Source of the DNA: Pseudomonas sp. NFIX28
GTDB taxonomy: Bacteria > Pseudomonadota > Gammaproteobacteria > Pseudomonadales > Pseudomonadaceae
Length of the DNA: 64,000 bases
Direction of reading: 5' to 3'
Assembly (NCBI RefSeq): GCF_900107395.1
Contig: NZ_FNPW01000010.1
Location: 186,001 to 250,000, forward strand
Below the pieces are notes generated by a model that was given only the letters and a program-made list of their open reading frames with translations, did not search any database and had not been told where the DNA came from. The position numbers were made by a program, and so were the translations under genes. Shown here piece after piece: positions 36,954 through 45,969 of the stretch. Positions within the stretch are counted from its first letter, which is position 1, and each line of letters starts with the position of its first letter.

Positions 36954-37124
36954 GTGGCTGCAGGTTTCATGGTTTGCAGCACCAATCCGCTCAACGCCTG
37001 CCAGGGCCTGCCTCTGCGCCGCCAAGCCACTTCCCCCGAAATACCCGGCAACCGATACGCCCTTTCTCCCCGCGGCCCACCCTTCTAGCCTGCAAACTGA
37101 CTCCCTCGAGCAAGGATGCTCCCC

Positions 37125-38810
37125 ATGCCCTACAGAGCAATGCCATTGGCCGGCCTCCTGCTGAGCGCCCTCGCCCTGCCGAGCGCCGCCAGCCCATGCC
37201 CGGACTGGACGCCTGCCCAGGCGCAAACCGCAACGGCCAGCCTGCGCCAGCAAATCGACCGCTGGGACGACAGCTACCACCGCGAAGGCCAATCGCTGGT
37301 GGCCGATGAACTCTACGACCAGTCCCGCGCCCGGCTCGAACATTGGCAAAGCTGCTTCCCCGCCGTTGCCGCAAGCGCCACCGACCCACTGCGCACCGCT
37401 CGCGGCACCATGGCCCATCCCATTCCCCATACCGGCGTGGAGAAACTGGCCGATGAAAACGCCGTGCGCCACTGGCTCGCCGGGCGCGAAGAGGTCTGGG
37501 GACAACCCAAGATCGACGGCGTGGCCGTGACCCTGATCTATCGCCAGGGACGGTTCCAGCAAGCCATCAGCCGCGGCGACGGCGTTCGGGGCCAGGACTG
37601 GACCCGGCCCGCACTGCTGATAGGCGCCATCCCCAAACGCCTGCCCGAACCTCGGGACCTGCTGTTGCAGGGCGAGCTCTATTGGCGCCAGGACAATCAC
37701 ATACAGGCCAGGGCCGGCAGCCTGAATGCCCGCAGCCAGGTCGCCGGCCTATTGGCCCGCAACCAGCTGGACGCCGGACAAGCCGGCCAGATCGGCCTGT
37801 TCGTCTGGGACTGGCCACAAGGCCCGAGCACCCTGGAGCAGCGCATGGCCGGACTCAAGGCGCTGGGCTTTCCCCACAGCAGCGAATACAGCCAGCCCAT
37901 CGCCACGCTCGCCGAGGCCCGGCGCTGGCGAGAGCACTGGTATCGCGCAGCCCTGCCCTTCGCCAGCGATGGCATCATTTTGCGCCAAAGCCAGCGCCCG
38001 CCGGCGCAGCGCTGGCAGGCCAAGGCGCCCTACTGGATCGCTGCGTGGAAATACCCGTTCGCCCAGGCCCTGGCCGTGGTGCGCAAGGTCGAGTTCAGGG
38101 TCGGCCGCACAGGCCGGATCACTCCGTTGCTCGAGCTGGAGCCGATCCAGCTGGACGACCGGCAGATCAGGCGGGTCAGCGTCGGCTCGCTGCCACGCTG
38201 GCGGGAACTGGATATCCGCCCCGGCGACCAGGTATCGATCAGCCTCGCCGGCCTGACCATCCCGCGCCTGGATACCGTAGTGCTGCGGGCGCCCGAGCGT
38301 GCCCCGGTGCAGGCTCCGGACGCCTCGGCCTTCCATGCGCTCAGTTGCTGGCAACCCCTGCCTGGCTGCGAGAGCCAGTTCCTCGCCCGGCTGACCTGGC
38401 TGAGCGGAAAGTCCGGGCTGGACCTGCCCCATGTCGGCGCCGGCACCTGGCAAAAGCTGCTGGACGCAGGGCTTATCAACGGCCTGGTCGATTGGTTGAC
38501 CCTCGAGCCTGCAGAGCTTGCTAACATTACCGGCCTTGGCGAACGCAGTATCAAGCGTTTGCTGGACAGCCTGCACAGCGCCCGCCAGCAACCGTTTCAT
38601 CGCTGGCTCAAAGCCCTTGGACTACCGCCAATCGGCAACGCCACGCTCGAGAATGACTGGGCGGTGCTGGCCGCCAGAACCACCGAACAATGGCAGACCC
38701 AAAGCGCTATCGGCCCGGGACGCGCCGCTCAACTGAGCGCCTTTTTCCGCGATCCAGAGGTCCTGGCCTTGATTGAGAAATTACGTGCCGCCGGCATCGA
38801 GGGCTTCTGA
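37125..38810 (+). CDS. ligB: NAD-dependent DNA ligase LigB, with N-terminal export-like signal
   Basis: A 561-residue LigB-type ligase. The adenylation lysine is K129 in QPKIDGVAVTLIYRQG; OB-fold and helix-hairpin-helix regions follow (GLGERSIKRLLDSL), and there is no BRCT domain, as in E. coli LigB. The N-terminus MPYRAMPLAGLLLSALALPS AASPCPDW looks like a Sec signal peptide, a feature also present in the E. coli protein as I recall it. I preferred ATG 37125, nine bases after AAGG; ATG 37116 abuts the same site. Its cellular role is not established. Confidence 0.9.
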   Translation: MPYRAMPLAGLLLSALALPSAASPCPDWTPAQAQTATASLRQQIDRWDDSYHREGQSLVADELYDQSRARLEHWQSCFPAVAASATDPLRTARGTMAHPIPHTGVEKLADENAVRHWLAGREEVWGQPKIDGVAVTLIYRQGRFQQAISRGDGVRGQDWTRPALLIGAIPKRLPEPRDLLLQGELYWRQDNHIQARAGSLNARSQVAGLLARNQLDAGQAGQIGLFVWDWPQGPSTLEQRMAGLKALGFPHSSEYSQPIATLAEARRWREHWYRAALPFASDGIILRQSQRPPAQRWQAKAPYWIAAWKYPFAQALAVVRKVEFRVGRTGRITPLLELEPIQLDDRQIRRVSVGSLPRWRELDIRPGDQVSISLAGLTIPRLDTVVLRAPERAPVQAPDASAFHALSCWQPLPGCESQFLARLTWLSGKSGLDLPHVGAGTWQKLLDAGLINGLVDWLTLEPAELANITGLGERSIKRLLDSLHSARQQPFHRWLKALGLPPIGNATLENDWAVLAARTTEQWQTQSAIGPGRAAQLSAFFRDPEVLALIEKLRAAGIEGF

Positions 38811-38906
38811 AACCTTTACCGCCGGCGGTGTTGAACCCCAGGGGCGCAGGCGGCTCAAACAGCCCATCGCCCCACTCCTCTATTCATCTTTTCACATGGA
38901 GTCTTT

Positions 38907-39302
38907 ATGAAATTTCTTGCACCGCTCACCCTCTTCGCCGCACTCAGCCTCGCAGCCCCGGCCCTGACGGCCGCCGAACAGCCCCCGGAACTCACGGGCT
39001 GCGCCGCCAAGCGCCAGGCCATCAGCACCCAGATCGAACAGGCCAAAGCCCACGGCAACAGCGAGCAACAGGCCGGCCTGGAAAAAGCCCTGAGCGAAAC
39101 CACCGCCCACTGCACCGACGCCTCATTGAAAAAGGAGCGCGAAAACAAAGTGCTGGAAGCCAAGCATGAAGTCAGCCGGCGCCAGACCGACCTGGACAAG
39201 GCGATGAAAAAAGGCGACGCCGAGAAGATCAACAAGCGCAAGGACAAGCTGGCCGAGTCCCGCAAGGAGTTGCAGGAAGCCCTCGACGAGCTGGACAAGT
39301 AA
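38907..39302 (+). CDS. DUF1090 periplasmic protein (YqjC-like)
   Basis: A 131-residue secreted protein: signal MKFLAPLTLFAALSLAAPAL TA, then a nearly all-helical, highly charged mature part rich in Lys and Glu (KKERENKVLEAKHEVSRRQT), predicted coiled coil. One Cys pair (GCAAK and HCTDA) could form a disulfide. GGAG lies before the ATG. Function of DUF1090 is unknown. Single gene. Confidence 0.85.
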   Translation: MKFLAPLTLFAALSLAAPALTAAEQPPELTGCAAKRQAISTQIEQAKAHGNSEQQAGLEKALSETTAHCTDASLKKERENKVLEAKHEVSRRQTDLDKAMKKGDAEKINKRKDKLAESRKELQEALDELDK

Positions 39303-39312
39303 GTTCGAAGCG

Positions 39313-39336
39313 CTGCGGCAGGTATGCCTGCCGCAG
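39313..39336. terminator. Perfect stem-loop between convergent genes
   Basis: CTGCGGCAGG (39313-39322), loop TATG, CCTGCCGCAG (39327-39336). No U-tract, but its place between two convergent stops suggests a transcription end. Confidence 0.6.
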
Positions 39337-39354
39337 AGACTTCAGGCAGCGGGA

Positions 39355-39804
39355 TCAGTGATCGCGAAACTCTTTATGGCAGGCGCTGCAGGCATCTTCG
39401 ACCTTTTGCACCGCCGGCCCCAGGTTGCTGGCCTTGTACGGCTGGACCTTGCTGGCGATCACCAATTCACCGGTGGCCGCCTCGAGCGTGCGCGCCAGTT
39501 CCTGGAAACGAGCCTGCTTCTGCCAGACATCGTCGGTCGCGCTGGTGTGCTCCTGCTCCCTGACCTGCGGGAAATGCTTCCAGGGTTCATGGGAGAGGCT
39601 GTCCAGCTTGATCGCGCCCTCGGTAAAACGCGGGCCGTCGAACGGGATACGCCCACGGAGCATGCCGCCCAGGTCTTCACCGGTCTTGAGCATCTGTTTG
39701 AAGATCGCCTTGCGCTGGCCCAGCGGGGAATTCGGATCGACACCGCCACAAGCGGACAACGCCAGGCAGGCCAGCAATACAACAGAGAGTCTTTTAAGAG
39801 TCAT
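39355..39804 (-). CDS. Cytochrome c lipoprotein (c' / c-556 type)
   Basis: A 149-residue protein with lipobox LALSAC and a single heme site CSACH at residues 139-143, close to the C-terminus as in cytochrome c' and c-556. The intervening sequence is helical (PFDGPRFTEGAIKLDSLSHE), fitting the four-helix bundle. Likely anchored in a membrane facing the periplasm. Partner unknown; no oxidoreductase gene is adjacent. Confidence 0.85.
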   Translation of the reverse strand: MTLKRLSVVLLACLALSACGGVDPNSPLGQRKAIFKQMLKTGEDLGGMLRGRIPFDGPRFTEGAIKLDSLSHEPWKHFPQVREQEHTSATDDVWQKQARFQELARTLEAATGELVIASKVQPYKASNLGPAVQKVEDACSACHKEFRDH

Positions 39805-39932
39805 GGTGGCTTCGGGTCACGGAAAACGGCCGCCAGTATCCTCGCCTGCCCGGCAAAGACCAATAGCCCTATTAACAATACGGATTGCCTGACACGGCCC
39901 TGCGCCCAGGCAAACCACAAAGGAACTAGCCA

Positions 39933-41108
39933 ATGAACACCCGTTTCAAGCTGTGGCGTCGACACCTGGCCTGGGCCTTGCCGACCGCGATTCTACTGGC
40001 CGGATGCAATGGCGGCGAAGTCGGCAAGCCACCCCAGCCCCACGCCATCGCCACTTACACCAGCGCCAGCTGGGAAGCCTTGCCCACGGTGTCCGACGCC
40101 GATCTGCTGGCCGGTTTTGGCTCCTGGCGCAGTGCCTGCACCCGCCTGAAGGCCGACCCGGTGTGGGGCCCGACCTGTGCATCGGCGGCCAATGTGCCGC
40201 TGACCGCCCTCGATGTCCGCGGTTTCCTCAAGCAACACCTGGACGTCTACGGCCTGCGCTCGGCCAGTGGCAGCAGCAACGGCCTGATCACCGGCTACTA
40301 CGAACCGGTCTATCCCGGCAGCCTGACCCAGACCCAGGTCGCCTCGGTGCCGGTCTATGGCGTGCCGGAAGACATGATCGTCGTCGCCCTCGACAGCATT
40401 TACCCCGAACTCAAGGGCAAGCGCCTGCGCGGCCGCCTCGAAGGCCGGGTGCTGAAACCCTATGACGATGCCGCGACCATCGAGACCAAGGGCGTCAAGG
40501 CGCCGGTGATCGCCTGGCTGACCGACCCGATGAACCTGCAATTCCTGCAAATCCAGGGTTCGGGCCGCATCCAGCTGGAAGACGGGCGCCAGCTGCGCAT
40601 TGGCTATGCCGACCAGAACGGCCATCCATACCGCCCCATCGGGCGCTGGCTGGTGGATCAGGGCGAGCTGAAAAAAGAAGAGGTGACCATGGGCACCATC
40701 GCGGCCTGGGCCAAGGCCAACCCCAATCGCATCCCGGAACTGCTGGGCAGCAACCCCAGCTACGTGTTCTTCAACCGCAACCCGGACAGCAACGAAGGCC
40801 CGCGCGGTTCGCTGAACGTACCCTTGACCTCCGGCTACAGCGTGGCAGTGGATCGCAAGGTGATACCGCTGGGTAGCCTGCTGTGGCTCTCCACCACCCG
40901 GCCGGATGGCAGCAGCCTGATTCGCCCGGTGGCGGCACAGGACACCGGCGGCGCGATCACCGGCGAAGTTCGTGCCGATCTGTTCTGGGGCACCGGCGAC
41001 GCGGCCGGGCAACTGGCGGGAGACATGAAACAGCAGGGCCAGATCTGGATGCTCTGGCCCAAGGGCGCCACGCTGCCGAAAGTGCCTGAAGTCACCGACA
41101 GCAAATAG
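39933..41108 (+). CDS. mltA: Membrane-bound lytic murein transglycosylase A
   Basis: A 391-residue outer-membrane lipoprotein (lipobox ILLAGC) that cleaves peptidoglycan, forming anhydromuropeptides. The MltA domain (GLITGYYEPVYPGS, QIQGSGRIQLEDG) is followed by the 3D domain, with the catalytic aspartate in AAQDTGGAITG. AAGGAAC precedes the ATG. Single gene. Confidence 0.95.
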   Translation: MNTRFKLWRRHLAWALPTAILLAGCNGGEVGKPPQPHAIATYTSASWEALPTVSDADLLAGFGSWRSACTRLKADPVWGPTCASAANVPLTALDVRGFLKQHLDVYGLRSASGSSNGLITGYYEPVYPGSLTQTQVASVPVYGVPEDMIVVALDSIYPELKGKRLRGRLEGRVLKPYDDAATIETKGVKAPVIAWLTDPMNLQFLQIQGSGRIQLEDGRQLRIGYADQNGHPYRPIGRWLVDQGELKKEEVTMGTIAAWAKANPNRIPELLGSNPSYVFFNRNPDSNEGPRGSLNVPLTSGYSVAVDRKVIPLGSLLWLSTTRPDGSSLIRPVAAQDTGGAITGEVRADLFWGTGDAAGQLAGDMKQQGQIWMLWPKGATLPKVPEVTDSK

Positions 41109-41113
41109 CGGGT

Positions 41114-41145
41114 CGCTGCTGCCACCTTATCGAGAGGCGGCAGCG
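41114..41145. terminator. Stem-loop between mltA and MAPEG gene
   Basis: CGCTGCTGCC (41114-41123) and GGCGGCAGCG (41136-41145) pair with one G-U; 12-base loop, no U-tract. Confidence 0.5.
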
Positions 41146-41152
41146 GCGAGGC

Positions 41153-41539
41153 TCAGATCGAGACGAAGAAGAAGCTGGCAATCAGCGCGAAGCCGACGAA
41201 CCACACCAGCGAACGCAGGATCGCCCAGTCCGCCAGGTAGCAGATGATGTACAGCAGGCGGCTGGTGATGAACAGCACCGCCAGCACATCGATGGTCACC
41301 AACTCGGCGACGTTGGCGATGTGGGCAATGATCACCCCTGCCGCGAAAGCCGGGGTCACTTCGAAACTGTTGAGCTGCGCGGCATGTGCCCGTCGGGCGA
41401 AACCCTCGACGCTCTCGAGATAGGCCCGGGGGTCGTGGTTGTGTCGCATGCCAAAGTCGCCTCCGCTGAACTTGGCCAGGCCGTTACACAGATAAGGCAG
41501 GAGGATGGCGATCAATACGCACCAGAAAGCGACAGTCAT
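41153..41539 (-). CDS. MAPEG-family membrane protein
   Basis: A 128-residue protein with four hydrophobic segments. The first loop carries SVEGFARRAHAAQLNSFEVT, close to the E-R-x-x-A-x-x-N pattern of the MAPEG (eicosanoid/glutathione membrane enzyme) superfamily. Bacterial members are mostly uncharacterised. Downstream of the EamA-type gene on the same strand with a 42-bp gap, so likely co-transcribed. Confidence 0.82.
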   Translation of the reverse strand: MTVAFWCVLIAILLPYLCNGLAKFSGGDFGMRHNHDPRAYLESVEGFARRAHAAQLNSFEVTPAFAAGVIIAHIANVAELVTIDVLAVLFITSRLLYIICYLADWAILRSLVWFVGFALIASFFFVSI

Positions 41540-41581
41540 GGCAGAGTCCTTTTTCTTAAAGTCATGAGAGGGGGAGCGTGG

Positions 41582-42415
41582 TCAGAACTTCATCACCAGC
41601 ATGCCGATCAGCACCAGCCCACATGCTAAGAGCCGAGGCCGCCCGAAAGGTTCTTTCAGGTAACGCATGCCGAACAGCACCACCAGGATCACACTGACTT
41701 CCCGTAGCGCCGCAGCCTCGGCGATCGATCCCAGCTGCATCGCCCACAGCACCAGAGCGTAGCTGAACAATACGCAGAACCCGACACTCAGCCCCAGCCG
41801 CCATTGCTCGCGCCAGAACAGGGTGAAGGCCGCCCGCTTGCGCAGCAGCGCCAGCAACGGAAAGGGCCAGGCGCTGAGCAGCGTCACCCACACCAGGTAG
41901 TCCAGCGGGTGGGACCAGCGGCGCAAGGCCTGGCCGTCGATAAAGGTGTAGCAACCGATGCACAGGCCGATCAGCGCCACCACCGGCAACATCGACCACG
42001 GCAGGCGGTCGCCGCCACCGCCCTGCCAGAGCAGGCACAGCATGCCGAACGGAATCAGCAAAATGCCGAGGATCTGCTGGGGGCTGAGCACCTCGCCGGC
42101 GAAGATCAGCGTCAGGGCCAGCACCACCAGGGGCGAAAGGCCGCGCATCAGCGGATAGACCAGGCCCAGGTCGCCGACCCGATAAGCCTGGATCAGCAGG
42201 TAGCGGTAGAGCAGTTCGAAAACCGCCGACGCCAGGATCCACGGCCAGATCTCCAACGGTGGCCAATCGACGAACCCCAGCATCAGCGCCACGAACAGCA
42301 AGGCGACGCTGTCCATGCAGGCCACCACCAGCAACCGTTCGCCGCTGAACTTGATCAGGGTATTCCACGCTGCATGCAGCAGCGCCGCAACCAGAACCAG
42401 AGTTGTCGCCAGCAC
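41582..42415 (-). CDS. EamA-family (DMT) transporter
   Basis: A 277-residue inner-membrane protein with ten hydrophobic segments in two EamA repeats; the first starts LVLVAALLHAAWNTLIKFSG, the second GLSVGFCVLFSYALVLWAMQ. Drug/metabolite transporters of this type export amino acids or small metabolites. No substrate can be inferred. Divergent from the MFS gene at 42627. Confidence 0.85.
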   Translation of the reverse strand: MLATTLVLVAALLHAAWNTLIKFSGERLLVVACMDSVALLFVALMLGFVDWPPLEIWPWILASAVFELLYRYLLIQAYRVGDLGLVYPLMRGLSPLVVLALTLIFAGEVLSPQQILGILLIPFGMLCLLWQGGGGDRLPWSMLPVVALIGLCIGCYTFIDGQALRRWSHPLDYLVWVTLLSAWPFPLLALLRKRAAFTLFWREQWRLGLSVGFCVLFSYALVLWAMQLGSIAEAAALREVSVILVVLFGMRYLKEPFGRPRLLACGLVLIGMLVMKF

Positions 42416-42626
42416 TTCACACTCCCTGTTTGCTTGAAGAGAATCGATTCACCTGAGCACAGCGTCTGTCTATACTGACGCCGACCACGCCGCACTCAGT
42501 TGCGCATATGTCTATTCCAATAATTCCTGCCGCTGCCCGATCCGCTGGACCTGATCCACTGGAGGGGGAAAGCCGGCATGCGTATGCCTGATCAGAGCGT
42601 CAAGACTACAGACAGAGAATCCTCGC

Positions 42627-43796
42627 ATGCCACTCGCCTTGCTCGCACTGGCCGTTGCCGCCTTCGGCATCGGAACCACTGAATTCGTCATCATGGGCCT
42701 GCTGCCCGATGTCGCCCGCGACCTGTCCGTCAGCATTCCCCACGCGGGCCTGCTGATTACCGGTTACGCCCTCGGCGTGGTATTCGGCGCGCCGATCCTC
42801 GCCGTCGGCACCGCCAACATGCCCCGCAAGGCTACGTTGCTGGGCATGACCTTGATGTTCATCCTCGGCAATGTGCTCTGCGCGCTGGCGCCGAACTACG
42901 TCACGCTGATGGCGGCGCGGGTGATCACCGCGTTGTGCCACGGTGCGTTTTTCGGCATCGGCTCGGTGGTCGCCGCCGGCCTGGTGGCGCCGAACAAGCG
43001 CGCCCAGGCCATCGCCATGATGTTCACCGGGCTGACCCTGGCCAATGTGCTCGGCGTGCCACTGGGCACCGCGCTGGGGCAATACGCCGGCTGGCGCTCG
43101 ACCTTCTGGGCGGTCTCGGTGATCGGCGTGGTCGCCGCCATTGCCCAATGGCTCTGGCTGCCGCGACACATCGCCATGGACAAGGCCAACCTGGCCAGCG
43201 AATTCAAGGTGCTGGGCAAGACCAACGTGCTGCTGGCCCTGGGCATGAGCGTGCTGGCGTCCACCAGTCTGTTCAGCGTCTTCACCTATATCGCGCCGAT
43301 CCTGCAGGACGTCACCGGCGTCAGCCCCCATGGCGTGACCATCATGTTGCTGCTGTTCGGCGTCGGCCTGACAGCCGGCAGCATGCTCGGCGGACGCCTG
43401 GCCGACAGTCGCCTGCTGCCGTCGCTGGTGGCCATGGCGCTGGCCGTGGTGCTGGTGTTGGCCGCGTTCAGCCAGACCAGCCGCATGCTGGTTCCGGCGG
43501 CGATCACTTTGCTGCTGTGGGGGATCTTCGCCTTCGCCCTGTGCCCGATCCTGCAATTGCTGATCATCGACCAGGCCCATGAAGCGCCCAACCTGGGCTC
43601 GACCCTGAACCAGAGCGCCTTCAACCTGGGCAACGCCGCCGGTGCCTGGATCGGCGGCCTGGTCGTCGCCAGCGGTGCCGACCTGGCCGACCTGCCGTGG
43701 ACCGGCGCGCTGGTCGGCGGGCTGACGGTGCTGACCGCGCTGCTGTTCATTTACCTGCAACGCCGCCAGGTGGCCGCAACCCAGGTATCCGGCTGA
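42627..43796 (+). CDS. MFS transporter, AraJ/YdhP-like (DHA1)
   Basis: A 389-residue 12-helix transporter. GIGTTEFVIMGLLPDVARDL in helix 1 and GAPILAVGTANMPRK as motif A place it among sugar/drug exporters similar to E. coli YdhP and AraJ. A possible promoter lies at 42448-42476 (TTCACC, 17, TATACT). Its terminator follows at 43933. Substrate unknown. Confidence 0.87.
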   Translation: MPLALLALAVAAFGIGTTEFVIMGLLPDVARDLSVSIPHAGLLITGYALGVVFGAPILAVGTANMPRKATLLGMTLMFILGNVLCALAPNYVTLMAARVITALCHGAFFGIGSVVAAGLVAPNKRAQAIAMMFTGLTLANVLGVPLGTALGQYAGWRSTFWAVSVIGVVAAIAQWLWLPRHIAMDKANLASEFKVLGKTNVLLALGMSVLASTSLFSVFTYIAPILQDVTGVSPHGVTIMLLLFGVGLTAGSMLGGRLADSRLLPSLVAMALAVVLVLAAFSQTSRMLVPAAITLLLWGIFAFALCPILQLLIIDQAHEAPNLGSTLNQSAFNLGNAAGAWIGGLVVASGADLADLPWTGALVGGLTVLTALLFIYLQRRQVAATQVSG

Positions 43797-43932
43797 GCTT
43801 CGACAAGGCCGCCGAGCACGCGGCCAATCAACAGCCGTTCCCAGAAGCGCGCACCGAGCGGCTCACCGACAGAGGAATCTGAACTTTCCTGATCGCTGTG
43901 CCCCCGGCCGCCAGCGCCCCATCAAAGCCTTG

Positions 43933-43957
43933 CCCGATGGCTTTCGGGTTTTCTTTT
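43933..43957 (+). terminator. Rho-independent terminator after the MFS gene
   Basis: CCCGA (43933-43937), loop TGGCTT, TCGGG (43944-43948), then TTTTCTTTT. It lies just upstream of the antiporter gene, so that gene needs its own promoter or read-through. Confidence 0.65.
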
Positions 43958-43982
43958 CACGCTGCTATCCAAAGGACTCCGG

Positions 43983-45242
43983 ATGCTTGAACTCGTTGCC
44001 GCCTTCATCTGCCTGACCACCCTGCTCACTTACGTCAACTTCCGCTTTATCGGCCTGCCACCCACCATCGGCGTGATGGTCACCGCCCTGCTGTTTTCCC
44101 TGCTGCTGCAAGGCTTGAGCTTCCTCGGCTACCCCGGCCTGGAAGAGCACGTGCAACAGCTGATCGGCCAGATCGACTTCGGCGACCTGCTGATGAACTG
44201 GATGCTGTCGTTCCTGTTGTTCGCCGGCGCCTTGCACGTCAACCTCAACGACCTGCGCAGCTACCGCTGGCCCATCGGCCTGCTGGCCACCGTCGGCGTG
44301 CTGATCGCCACGTTCGTCATCGGCAGCCTGGCCTACTGGATCTTCGGCCTGTTCGGCTGGCATGTGAGCTTCCTCTATTGCCTGCTGTTCGGTGCGCTGA
44401 TCTCGCCGACCGACCCGATCGCGGTGCTCGGCGTGCTGCGTACCGCCAACGCCTCCAAGCCACTGAAAACCACCATCGTCGGCGAATCGCTGTTCAACGA
44501 CGGCACCGCGGTGGTGGTGTTCACCGTGCTGCTGGGGATCGCCCAGCTCGGCGAAACCCCGACCGTCGGCGCCACCGCCCTGCTGTTTGCCCATGAAGCC
44601 ATCGGCGGCGTGGTGTTCGGCGGGCTGATCGGCTACCTGGTGTACCTGATGATCAAGAGCATCGAGCAACACCAGATCGAAGTGATGCTGACCTTGGCCC
44701 TGGTGATCGGCGGCTCGGCGATGGCCAGCGAACTGCACGTCTCGGCACCGATCGCGATGGTGGTGGCGGGGCTGATCATCGGCAACCTGGGGCGCAACCT
44801 GGCGATGAACGAGATGACCCGGCGTTACCTGGACGGTTTCTGGGAACTGCTCGACGACATGCTCAACGCCTTGCTGTTCGCCCTGATCGGCATGGAGCTG
44901 TTGCTGCTGCCGTTCAACTGGCTGCATTTGTTGGCCGCAAGCCTGTTGGCGGTGGCGATCGTGCTGTCGCGCCTGCTTACCGTGGCCCCGGCCATCGTCC
45001 TGCTGCGCCGCTGGCGCAGCGTGCCGCGCGGCACCATCCGGGTGCTGACCTGGGGCGGCCTGCGCGGTGGGGTTTCGGTGGCGTTGGCGCTGGCCCTGCC
45101 ACTGGGCCCGGAGCGCGATCTGGTGCTGAGCATCACCTACATCGTGGTGCTGTCGTCGATCCTCTTGCAGGGCCTGACCATCGGCAAGCTGGTGCGCCAT
45201 GTGACCAAGGACGCCCCAGCCGCCGAGCAGGACGCTCACTGA
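43983..45242 (+). CDS. Na+/H+ antiporter, CPA1 family
   Basis: A 419-residue inner-membrane antiporter with about twelve helices. Ion-site motifs ISPTDPIAVLGVL and GESLFNDGTAVVVF contain the conserved aspartates of the NhaP/NHE fold. It should exchange Na+ (or K+) for protons in pH and salt balance. AAAGGA precedes the ATG. Bounded downstream by a REP doublet. Confidence 0.9.
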   Translation: MLELVAAFICLTTLLTYVNFRFIGLPPTIGVMVTALLFSLLLQGLSFLGYPGLEEHVQQLIGQIDFGDLLMNWMLSFLLFAGALHVNLNDLRSYRWPIGLLATVGVLIATFVIGSLAYWIFGLFGWHVSFLYCLLFGALISPTDPIAVLGVLRTANASKPLKTTIVGESLFNDGTAVVVFTVLLGIAQLGETPTVGATALLFAHEAIGGVVFGGLIGYLVYLMIKSIEQHQIEVMLTLALVIGGSAMASELHVSAPIAMVVAGLIIGNLGRNLAMNEMTRRYLDGFWELLDDMLNALLFALIGMELLLLPFNWLHLLAASLLAVAIVLSRLLTVAPAIVLLRRWRSVPRGTIRVLTWGGLRGGVSVALALALPLGPERDLVLSITYIVVLSSILLQGLTIGKLVRHVTKDAPAAEQDAH

Positions 45243-45253
45243 CAACCTGCACC

Positions 45254-45359
45254 CGTAGGAGCGAAGCTTGCTCGCGATCGGCTCGTCCAGGCGTCGCATT
45301 TCTTTGATCAGACCGCATCGCCTGACAGGCCTGATCGCGAGCAAGCTTCGCGCCTACAG
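45254..45359. repeat. REP doublet between antiporter and thioesterase
   Basis: Forward copy CGTAGGAGCGAAGCTTGCTC at about 45254-45273, inverse copy GCGAGCAAGCTTCGCGCCTA ending at 45356. Fills the convergent gap. Confidence 0.88.
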
Positions 45360-45367
45360 AAGACAAC

Positions 45368-45772
45368 TCAGGCGATGGGCTCGTCGTCCTTGAACTGGTC
45401 TTTCACGTACCGGATCTCGGTGCGGCCGTGGGGAGCGGGCAGGCCATCCTCGCCCAGGTTGACGAAGACCATCTTCTCGACGGTGAGGATGCTTTTGCGG
45501 GTGATCTTGTTGCGCACTTCACAAGTCAGGGTGATCGAGGTGCGGCCGAATTCGGTGGCGGTGATGCCCAGCTCGATGATGTCGCCCTGGCGCGAGGCGC
45601 TGACGAAGTTGATTTCGGAAATGTACTTGGTGACCACGCGCTGGTTGCCCAGCTGGACGATGGCGTAGATCGCCGCTTCTTCGTCGATCCAGCGCAGCAG
45701 GCTACCGCCGAACAGCGTGCCGTTGGGGTTGAGGTCTTCGGGTTTTACCCATTTGCGGGTGTGGAAATTCAT
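45368..45772 (-). CDS. Hotdog-fold acyl-CoA thioesterase
   Basis: A 134-residue YciA/BFIT-like thioesterase hydrolysing acyl-CoA. NPNGTLFGGSLLRWIDEEAA is the family active-site region (Asn and Asp/Glu). ATG 45772 lies five bases after AGGAG; a GTG two codons upstream directly abuts that site. Divergent from the ahcY leader. Chain-length preference cannot be judged. Confidence 0.88.
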   Translation of the reverse strand: MNFHTRKWVKPEDLNPNGTLFGGSLLRWIDEEAAIYAIVQLGNQRVVTKYISEINFVSASRQGDIIELGITATEFGRTSITLTCEVRNKITRKSILTVEKMVFVNLGEDGLPAPHGRTEIRYVKDQFKDDEPIA

Positions 45773-45969
45773 GCTCACTCCTGACCGTCTTGCCGATTGA
45801 TGCCGGCATCATGGCAGACCGCGGTGCAGAGCTCTATTGGGCTTCTACTATGGTCGCGATTACCGTTCGCTCATCGTCCGACAGAAATCCTTGGGAAGTC
45901 GCAGGCAGACGGCTATAATCGCCACCGTTTCAAAACGGTAACGATCATCGGCTACCGTTTTCCCGCCAC
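45773..45969. other. Gap upstream of the SAH riboswitch
   Basis: It contains the predicted ahcY promoter at 45891-45919 and repeated ACCGTT/AACGGT elements at 45862-45867, 45924-45930, 45933-45939 and 45954-45961. No gene is seen. Confidence 0.55.
45891..45919 (+). promoter_or_regulatory. Sigma70 promoter of ahcY-metF
   Basis: TTGGGA (45891-45896), 17-base spacer, consensus TATAAT (45914-45919). The transcript would start near 45926 and carry the SAH riboswitch in its leader. Confidence 0.75.

Noticed and set aside
42508..42591. 27-codon open frame in the leader of the MFS gene at 42627
   Set aside because: It begins with ATG after the predicted promoter, but has no ribosome-binding site, no codon run suggestive of attenuation and no terminator-antiterminator pair behind it.
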